Source of the DNA: Blasia pusilla
Taxonomy: Eukaryota > Marchantiophyta > Marchantiopsida > Blasiales
DNA length: 64,000 bases
Assembly (NCBI GenBank): GCA_050084515.1
Contig: CM114272.1
Location: 25,358,001-25,422,000, forward strand
Reading direction: 5' to 3'
Within the stretch, counting starts at the first letter, position 1, and each line of letters opens with the position of its first letter. The notes below the pieces were generated by a model, which had not been told where the DNA came from, made no database searches, and saw only the letters and a program-made list of their open reading frames with translations. Below are positions 56,930 through 64,000 of the stretch, in pieces. The translations under genes were made by a program, and so were the position numbers.

Positions 56930-57085
56930 AAGATCAAAGCAACGCTCTCAAGGATGACCTCGTCTCCCGCAATGATCACACTAAGTTGGGGCCGACTGAG
57001 GCCCATCCTCCAAAGTCCGTCTCCCATCCTCTTGGGGACAAAAATTCCTACTATGATCACCTCCACATGTCCAACATGACTGTCC
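56930..57085 (-). pseudogene. Two gag CCHC zinc knuckles, copy B
   Basis: CWTCGGDHSRNFC is complete; CDHCGRRGHPxERC follows, with TGA for the CGA codon present in A. A one-base loss just upstream (CCGAACAAGG versus CCGTAGCAAGG in A) shifts the frame. The RG-rich tail continues to about 56850. Confidence 0.8.
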
Positions 57086-57219
57086 TTGTTCGGGGCAGCA
57101 AATGAAGCCAATGGTCTCTGTGCAAGTGTCCCTCTAGGACTTGACTGAGGTTGTGTGTACCCTCCACGACTCCCACTACTACTACCACCACCACTACTAC
57201 GAGACTGTGAGGTGGGCTG

Positions 57220-58167
57220 CTAAACACCAGAAGTAGTAGTTGTATCCCTACTGAATGCGGATGTCACCACTCTCTCCTTCACCATGTTAAGCTCAATCTT
57301 CTCAGATAGAGCAAACACATGGGTCAATGTGGGTGAATCATCACTCATAAGAGTAGTATCACGTACCCTGTGGCGCAACTCTCTGTCCAAGATCCCATAC
57401 CAAAATCGGATCTGCTCGAGCCTCGTCACACCCTGGGTAACGAAATCAAGCGCCGTGATACGAGTGTATGCCTCACGAAGACTCTCACCAGTCTTTCGCT
57501 CAAATTCCTGAAGACTCCTCAACTTCTCTGTCTTCACTCCCTGATAGTTCTTCTTCAACCTCTTGAAGAACTCTACAACCGAGCTGAACGATAGTGGGGC
57601 ACTAGTACCTCCACTAGTACCCCCACTTCGTCTCGTACTCATACCACTCAACGTTGGGCTGGCTGGCATAGTAGGAGCACTACTACCAATACCACCATGG
57701 GTGATAGACACATAGCCTGGAGACCAATATTGTCTCCACGCCTCAATCTCAGCAATATGGTCCTTCCTAAACTCATGGTAATCGTCCATGGGTGGTCCCT
57801 CCAAGTGCTGAAACAACCCCTTCCAAACCAAGAAGGGTGTAAACAACGTGGCGTTCCGCAACATCTGCATATCACACCACGTATCAAACTCTTGCATGAA
57901 GTCCTCCAACTCAATGCTGCCCACTACACCCGACTATCGTCGTGGGCCCTTCATGGCCCCATATATCCCATCCATGTCCCAAATCAATGGAGCTGCAACA
58001 CTCGATAACAACGTAGAAGACTCGGTGTTTGGAACGCCCTCGTCCTCCTCTTCATCAACCGTCGGAAGTGGAAAAGATAGTCGATACCTCAATCCACTCC
58101 GTGTGAAACCACCATTGTCCGCACCACGGTCCCCAAACAGACCACTAGATAGCTTTGTGATGACCAA
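57220..58167 (-). pseudogene. gypsy gag (capsid region), copy B
   Basis: The long frame 57220-57924 holds FMQEFDTWCDMQMLRNATLF, VWKGLFQHLEGPPMDDYHEF, EFFKRLKKNYQGVKTEKLRS and FWYGILDRELRHRVRD, and it ends at a TAG where A has CAG. The N-terminal part (57934-58167) is separated by a TAG where A has TAC. The capsid part is therefore nearly intact and would assemble virus-like particles. Confidence 0.85.
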
Positions 58168-58199
58168 CGCCGATGCCGCACCACCACCAAATTACCACC

Positions 58200-59218
58200 A
58201 CTAAGTAACCAAGTGACGTCAATGTCGTTGTACTATTCTAGCTCTACTAGCTATGGGTGTAGGCAACCTAACCTGTCAGCACCACAAGAAGCCTCCCACG
58301 GTCTACTCGTCATCACTCCAGCCTCACTACCGGTAGCACACAGGAGTAACACTACTCTGGAAATCAGCGTCAACCCTAACAATGGGCGCGCAAGCAAGAA
58401 GCAACGATGGAGGGGATCCAAACACAAGAAGTCCAACGACAACCCTCCAATCGCAAATGGAAATCAAGGTAACACAATCCACCAAACGTGGCGCCTCCTG
58501 AATCCAGAGAACCCACCACACAATTCTAACGCAATAGCTACTCCGCCGCGGGTCAATGACGTGCTAGTCGGACTCGTAGCACCTAATAATATCACCTGCA
58601 TGGAGAGGCTACACCGTAGCATGCGCTAGAGGTCCATCAACCAAAAAACTTGATATGCATAAAACGCCTAACACATCTCCGAACAGCACCAAATGAGCTA
58701 CACCAGTGTGTACACTGGCATAGTTAAGAACTCAGCACTTAAGCATCTTCCAGGCAAAATAGCCCAAAGATGGGTGACCAGTTATGCAACACTCAAATCA
58801 CAAATCCTGCAAAAACTGCCTCACGCCCAAGCAAGCAAGCTTGCTCCTTGCTCCTTACTCCGCCTCTCACGCCCACTCGCCCCGAGCTACCACGAGTTGC
58901 CTCGAAGCCTCACATACAATCGAGCCAAACCCACTCCACGATGGGAGAATCTAGGTCGAAGCTTGCAGGGAGCACTATAGCCAAGAGCTCTACTCACTAC
59001 CAAGGCTAACTCCCAACGCAACAGGCTCAACTCAAAGAACTAACTGTTCTTTGGGTGCACTCCACACTATATCCTCCAACCTAAGAGCGGGCCCTACTGG
59101 GAAAGTCACCCCCAACTGAGTATGAAACTGCATCTCTACCTAGCCACTACGGTCCTACATAAGGTATGGCCTCTACTAGCACACTATACTCTACGACATA
59201 ATCCGTATGGTCATGACA
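58200..59218 (-). repeat. Probable 5' LTR/leader of copy B
   Basis: Matches 18550-19860 of copy A in inverse orientation in several long blocks, with a ~220-bp deletion relative to A. The outer end is at 59218. Confidence 0.7.
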
Positions 59219-60500
59219 TTCTTCATATCGACGTTCATACTAGGAACATTTTTTCATCCATTTTGGATCTAACTTTGAGCCATACATTGGGGTTGGAGTT
59301 CGGGAAAATGCCTTATGGGATGATATGTGGTTCGTCTCATCGCAGAGATCCATGAAGAAAAAAAGCATGTTGGGCACATAGCACCAAAGTTGAAATTAGA
59401 GCCTAAGAATATTCTTTTTAGCATAGCCACAAAAATGTGTCATATGAATGATTATGAAGAATTTGAACTATGTGACATACAACCTTGCAGTTAAAGATGC
59501 TTACACAAATGTAAGATGGAATTATTTGGATAGGATTCAAAAGTGGGCATTACCTCTAAACCCTTCTAATCGCAAAATCCTAGAATATACTATTGCACAT
59601 CTAATAGCACATGCAAAAATATTTAGTGTAGACAATTTAGATTTGGGATTAAGACCATGCACTAAATCGACCAACGTCCAAAAAGATGAATAAGAAGACA
59701 TTCTTGGCATTCATCGTCAACGATGAATTGAAGGTGCACTTGGACACCACCGTCAACCCAAATCACTAGAACAAATTTTCTATTATCACTAGAAGAAAAT
59801 CATTCTTTTTATGACTAGAACTAAAATGACTCATGTTCTTCATGACTAGCTTGTATGACTAGAATGTCCACTAGTCATATAGTAGTCATATCTTTCCATC
59901 AACTAGTTATAGTGCAGTCATATTGCAATATGACCGAGTCATTGTAGAAATTGGAGGTATAGCTTAGTCATATCACAAAATAACTTCCAAACTATCAAGT
60001 CATTTTAAAGCACAAAGCTATACTATTTATGTCATATGAGAATAACATTGAGTCATTGAATAACTTTGGACTCCTCCTTAGTCATTTTAAATCATGTGAG
60101 TTTAGATTAAGTTAATGAATAGATGACATAGATTTTTAGATTAATAATAATAATAATATTTTTTTCCTACTTCACTAAGAAAGCTTAGAGAGATCTTCAC
60201 TAAAGAAGAGGCAAGAATTTGATTATACTCGGAAGGAGGAGTTCCTAAGGTAAGAAATAGAAGAAGGATAAATCATTTTTCAAGAGGAAAAAGAGTGCAA
60301 AAATTTCTGAAAAAAAAAGAAGAAGGATAAATTATTATAATTTTATAATAAATGTATATATATTTATTAAAAAATATCTAAAACGAGAAAAAGACCTAAT
60401 CATTTTCTAGTTTAATTTTTTTAAATAATAACCCTACAACCCTAACGACTCACTAATGACCTTTGTTTTGGAAGTTCAATTTCGTCACCTGGGCCCGATC
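59219..60500. other. AT-rich DNA with TAGTCAT repeats
   Basis: 59219-59700 holds short frames without recognised domains. 59760-60120 has many TAGTCAT, GAGTCAT and GACTAG words, described separately. Confidence 0.5.
59787..60120 (+). mobile_element. CACTA-like end with subterminal repeats
   Basis: CACTAGAAGAAAATCATTC at 59787 resembles plant CACTA (En/Spm) termini, CACTACAAGAAAA. It is followed by about a dozen short words of the type (A/G)TCAT and GACTAG in both orientations, as expected of subterminal binding sites. The opposite terminus was not found. Confidence 0.45.
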
Positions 60501-61480
60501 TGGGAAGATATAACGGCCCAGATTGATCTAATCTTAGGGTTATAGCAACGATCAAACGGTAACCGTTCTTAGGGTTTCCGCCACTTTTCGAGGCTTGCCA
60601 TTGCCATACCCCTCATTTCTCATCACTCCTTCTTTCACTCCTCATCATTCCTTGTTTCCTCTCTCCGCAACCGCGCCCGCTCTTTCGCGTCGTCCCTGCT
60701 CATGACTCCGTCGCAGCTATTGTGCTCTCCCCTCTCCCGCGGTTGTGGCAGCCGTGTCTACTCTTTGCAGCCGTGCTACTCTCCCCTCGCTCGCGGCTAT
60801 GGTAGCCGCGTCGTCCCTTCCCCGCAGGTATGGCAGCCGCGGTTTGTTTTTTTTAGCCATGCTACCCTCACGTGTACGCGGCTGCTCTCTTTGTAGCCGC
60901 GGCTACTCTCTCCTCTGCGACTTTGCGGCTGTTCTGCAGCCGCGGCTGCTCTCTCTCTCTCTTGGTGGCTCTCGCCATGGCTGCTCTAGCCGGGTCAGGT
61001 GCTCTTTCTACAGCAATTTCAGCTCTAGCCGCGGCCGCGCTCGTCCTCAGCTCATTAGCTCCCGCGTTCGTCCTCAACTGATCACTTCTTACTTGGGACG
61101 GTTCTCTCTCTATTGGTAGTATACGTAGCGGACTCACATCATAGCCGCACTCTTGGTTCTCACCGCAGCAAGATCTTGATGTTTTAATTCTTCAAACCAT
61201 ACTCTCTCTCTCTCTCTTTGATTTGAGTGCTACAGCAGACTTTGATTCCGCGATTGCTCTCACCGCAGCAGATTTGAGTGGAGTTCAATTCCTCTAGAAA
61301 ATGCACTCTGTATCTCTCTTTTCGATCCACCCGCGTGGCATAAATCTCTATGTTTCCCACCCTGATGAAGCTTTACCCTCGGGGCAACGGTGCTTTGCTC
61401 TCTCCCGCGTACTTGTGCATTGTTTTCACTAAGCTCTAGGATTGATCAAGCATTTGGCTTATTTTACATCTTGCTTGACG
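60500..61480. other. GC-rich region with AGCCGCGGCT palindromes
   Basis: From about 60715 to 61040, GCAGCCGCGG, GTAGCCGCGGCT, CGCGGCTGCT and close variants occur some ten times amid CTCTCTCTC tracts. Frames on both strands are alanine/arginine-rich artefacts. Nothing else is recognised. Confidence 0.5.
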
Positions 61481-61495
61481 CTCACATGGGTTTAT

Positions 61496-61657
61496 GTGAG
61501 CCATGAGAGAGGGTTGAAGGGTAGCCATATATAAGGCTAGCAGCATAGTCCCTCAATTTGAGAGAAAGAGGTGTCTGTGAGCCATGAGAGAGGGTTTTAG
61601 GGTAGCGATATATAAGGCTAGCAGCATAGTCCCTCAATTTGAGAGAAAGAGGTCCTA
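61496..61657. repeat. 81-bp tandem duplication
   Basis: Units at 61496-61576 and 61577-61657 begin GTGAGCCATGAGAGAGGGTT and contain a TATATAAGGCTAG word, with only a few differences between them. Confidence 0.92.
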
Positions 61658-61738
61658 CATTCATGCATGTGGTGACATTTACCCATGTTTACATGCTGCT
61701 AGTAAAGAGAGATTTCCGCAAAGAATATTGTGTATAGG

Positions 61739-62293
61739 TTACAATATTTGACACATGGTCAAGGAGTCCAAATATCGAGGACCCCTAATTCTAATTTCAA
61801 CTTTAAGTTCTACACGTAGTCGCTTTTGAGCTGCTTTCTTGTTTATTTTCGGAGCTCTTTTAGGAACACTCGAGCTTGACTTGGTGGCCTTTATGCCCAA
61901 AGATGGGGCTCTATTAGTGTGGGAACAATCATCTTGTGTCATAATTCTATCAGAGGCACTATGTAGTTCCTTTGAAGAACTCTTGACTCTCGCTACAATC
62001 TTGGGTACGGGTCTCCTCAAGTGATACTGAGGAGTCCCTTCTAACTTTTGATCGACTTCCTTGGATCTTCCAAGTTCCTCAATAGGCTCAGGGATGTATC
62101 CTATGTCTGATCCCTCTAGAATATTCGAATAAGTTAGAGAGTTGCTTCGTGCATCTCCAAAGTCTGGACTATGTGAAAGACATAATTTGTCACTCCAATT
62201 GATGGAGTGAAAGTTGAGCACATGAACAGAGACTTTCCAAAAGAGACACGGGTCCAAGCTGGTTTTCGTCCAACATACAACACCATCGATCAT
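61739..62293 (-). other. Open frame of 184 residues, unrecognised
   Basis: The frame carries a basic C-terminal stretch (KRAPKINKKAAQKRLR) and an acidic central part. It overlaps the start of the LINE on the other strand. No domain was recognised; it could be a chance frame. Confidence 0.2.
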
Positions 62294-63775
62294 ATCTTGG
62301 CTTTGCGTGTCTTATGGGAGAAATCTAAAGGCAATGGAAAAGTTTTGTTTTGCGGCTTCATCGATTTCAAGAAAATTTTTGATATTGTACCTCGTAAGCT
62401 CTTATGGGAAAGGTTGCAAGCCATTGGAGTACCTCCAAATCTCCTAGCAACCGCGGCCACGTTATACCATTCCGTTCGGGCCAAACTCAAAGGTTCACAA
62501 ACTCAAGAGATCTTGAATATCATTGGAGTCATTCAAGGTTGCCCTCTCTCCCCTACACTTTTTGGAGTTTTCATAGATGATATCGAAAAGTGGTTGGAAT
62601 AATGTGATAGTGAAGGTGTCAAGCTTGGGGACTTTGTCGTCAAAGCTCTATTGTATACAGATGTTATCATATTACTAGCACGTGATGGCATTAGTTTACA
62701 AAAGCACCTCGACACTTTGGCAAAGTTTTGTACCCAGAATCAGATGGAGGTTAATATGGAGAAGTCTAAAGTCATTTTAGTGGGTACTAGATCCAAGTTC
62801 TCGTTCTTTTACAAAGGTCAAGAATTAGAACAAGTGAAGAGTTACAAATATCTAGGCATCGATTTCTCTAATGACTATAGTTGGGCACTTTGCGTGCAAA
62901 AGATAGTAGAAGCTAGTTACAAAGCTTTATATTTATTTTTAAACCGGTGTAGAAGAGCTCGTCTTGTGTCTTGGAAATTCTTATTTAGGAGCTTAGTGTT
63001 GTCAATGATCTCATATGGGACCCAAGTTTGGGGCCCTAGTTGTAAGAAGACAGGTTGGGAGCGCGTGAAAAGAATGCAAAAGATCTTTCTACAAGAAGAA
63101 TTGGGTGTAAGAAACCAAACTCCGTATGCTATTCTTTTTGCGGAAACAGGTTGTCTTCCTATAGAAGTTGAAGCTCTTTACTTGACCATCACTTACATCG
63201 CAAGGGCGAGATCTCTTGATGTTTCTCGCCTCCCTTATCAGGCTTTGCAAGCCACACGTTCCATAGGGTGGATGGCGGATGTGGTGACTTGGTCTTCAAA
63301 GTGGAATGCGGCGGAACGCGATTGGGACTTGAAATCGATGGCCCTCCGTGAGCATCTACAGAAGTAATTTCTCAACATCATTTAGAGCAGTCCGGGCACC
63401 AAAATGGAGTTTTATCAACTTTATGTTAATCCTATGTTTGTATATTGTGAACAAGGATACCTACTTGCGGGGATCTCCATGTTCTTACGTTATATTATCG
63501 CACGACATAGAACTGGGTCACATAGGCTAGGAATTGAGGAATGACGATGGTTTAAAATTGACAGAAGTGAACGAATTTGTAGGTTATGTGACGGAGAAAA
63601 TATTGAGGATGAAGAGCATGTGTTTGTTACATGTCCAAGGTATAAAAAGATTAGACTAGCACATAAAATAGATGTGGAGAATTTCTATTCTTTATTACAA
63701 CTAGTGCCTTATGATTTAGGTTGTTATATCAGGGACGTCATTATTCATCGCTCAAGTACTCTAGGGTGTAGCTAG
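62207..63775 (+). mobile_element. LINE (non-LTR retrotransposon) 3' part
   Basis: RT motifs QAGFRPTYNTIDHILALRVL, GFIDFKKIFDIVPRKLLWER and VIQGCPLSPTLFGVFIDDIE lead to a TAA, then KALLYTDVIILLARDG, MEVNMEKSKV and YKYLGIDFS, with a long C-terminal region to 63367. The catalytic YADD is YTDV at 62654-62665, so this copy is dead. After a break, RWFKIDRSERICRLCDGE, EDEEHVFVTC and a stop at 63773-63775 give the terminal C-X2-C...H-X4-C zinc finger seen in plant LINE and related RT ORFs. The endonuclease part is missing, consistent with 5' truncation. Confidence 0.88.
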
Positions 63776-64000
63776 GAGAAGGTCTTTAGGATCTTTTTCA
63801 CGGTCAGTGAATGAATGATTTGTAATACGTTTTTCAGCCTTTTGACCCTTCGGTTCCCACGGGCTTGATCTATTTACCATTTACCACTTACCAAGTCAGG
63901 CTTTCCACCATTGAGGATTTTCTTTTTTCTTCATACATTTTTTACTAGCTTGAGGGTAAAGCTTACTGATGCATTTTCCATATTTCAATGTTATGCTAGC
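63776..64000. other. LINE 3' flank, nothing else recognised
   Basis: A short AT-rich stretch with TTTACCATTTACCACTTACC. No clear poly(A) tail marks the LINE end inside the window. Confidence 0.4.

Larger units (their letters stand above)
52641..59218 (-). mobile_element. Ty3/gypsy copy B with DNA methyltransferase, most complete copy
   Basis: On the minus strand from 59218: leader/LTR starting TGTCATGACCATACGG, gag (57220-58167), two zinc knuckles (about 56935-57080), protease (55731-56408), spacer (55335-55712), methyltransferase (54157-55313), in-frame TAG (54154-54156), RT (53260-54147) and RNase H (52641-53279) ending HRPGVANLDADGLSRNP. Integrase and a 3' LTR are absent; homology stops soon after RNase H. 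The protease, spacer and methyltransferase motif I share one frame, broken only by stops. About eleven in-frame stops were seen in the whole copy and nearly all are TAG. RT itself has no stop. Confidence 0.92.

Noticed and set aside
58213-58629. Plus-strand frame opposite the gypsy leader (also 19494-19871)
   Set aside because: It is antisense to the leader of copies A and B; conservation follows from the DNA repeat and no domain is seen.
60745-61119. Alanine/serine-rich proteins on both strands
   Set aside because: They come from AGCCGCGGCT and CTCTCT low-complexity text; frames in all directions stay open.
1-64000. tRNA and rRNA genes
   Set aside because: No T-arm plus acceptor arrangement or rRNA-like stretch was recognised by eye; a tRNAscan-SE or Rfam run would settle it.

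Overview
The window looks like nuclear DNA of a land plant. The evidence is a nepenthesin-type aspartic protease, a calmodulin-like EF-hand gene, GT-AG introns, and several plant-type mobile elements: Ty1/copia, Ty3/gypsy, Mutator-like (MULE), a Tourist-like MITE, Helitron-like 3' ends and a CACTA-like end. The species cannot be named from the sequence; a non-seed plant is possible but not shown. No bacterial, organellar or CRISPR features were seen. Host genes are few: the 3' part of the protease at the left edge (3-1229), a frameshifted four-EF-hand gene on the minus strand (8718-9661), a two-exon gene for a small secreted protein on the minus strand (34948-35955), and weak exon candidates at 34661-34704 and 46411-46737.

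Left to right: protease; a decayed copia element enclosed by ~195-bp inverted repeats (2350-6558); the EF-hand gene; AT-rich DNA; a GCCCG-rich tract (13030-13560) running into a ~150-bp satellite of about 12 units with a higher-order order of variants (13560-15440); related direct repeats and a (GA)n tract; Ty3/gypsy copy A (+, 18550-22755); AT-rich DNA with a Tourist-like MITE (25608-25996); gypsy copy C (+, ~31440-33550); the secreted-protein gene; a MULE on the minus strand with introns, SWIM finger, BED-like finger ORF and proline-rich repeats (37202-45953); Helitron-like ends near 49 kb; gypsy copy B (-, 52641-59218); a CACTA-like end; and a LINE fragment (62207-63775).

The most notable system is the Ty3/gypsy family represented by copies A, B and C. 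Pooling the three broken copies gives the order leader, gag with two CCHC knuckles, aspartic protease, a C5-cytosine DNA methyltransferase (DNMT), an in-frame UAG, then reverse transcriptase and RNase H. The UAG between DNMT and RT is in the same place in B and C and sits in the context UAG-CAG-CCA, which fits the plant-virus readthrough consensus UAG-CARYYA. Retrotransposons carrying DNMTs are known, to my knowledge, from dinoflagellates and a charophyte alga; a land-plant element with this order and a readthrough-like junction deserves a check. No copy is intact: about 30 in-frame stops were read by eye, mostly TAG, several of them shared between copies.
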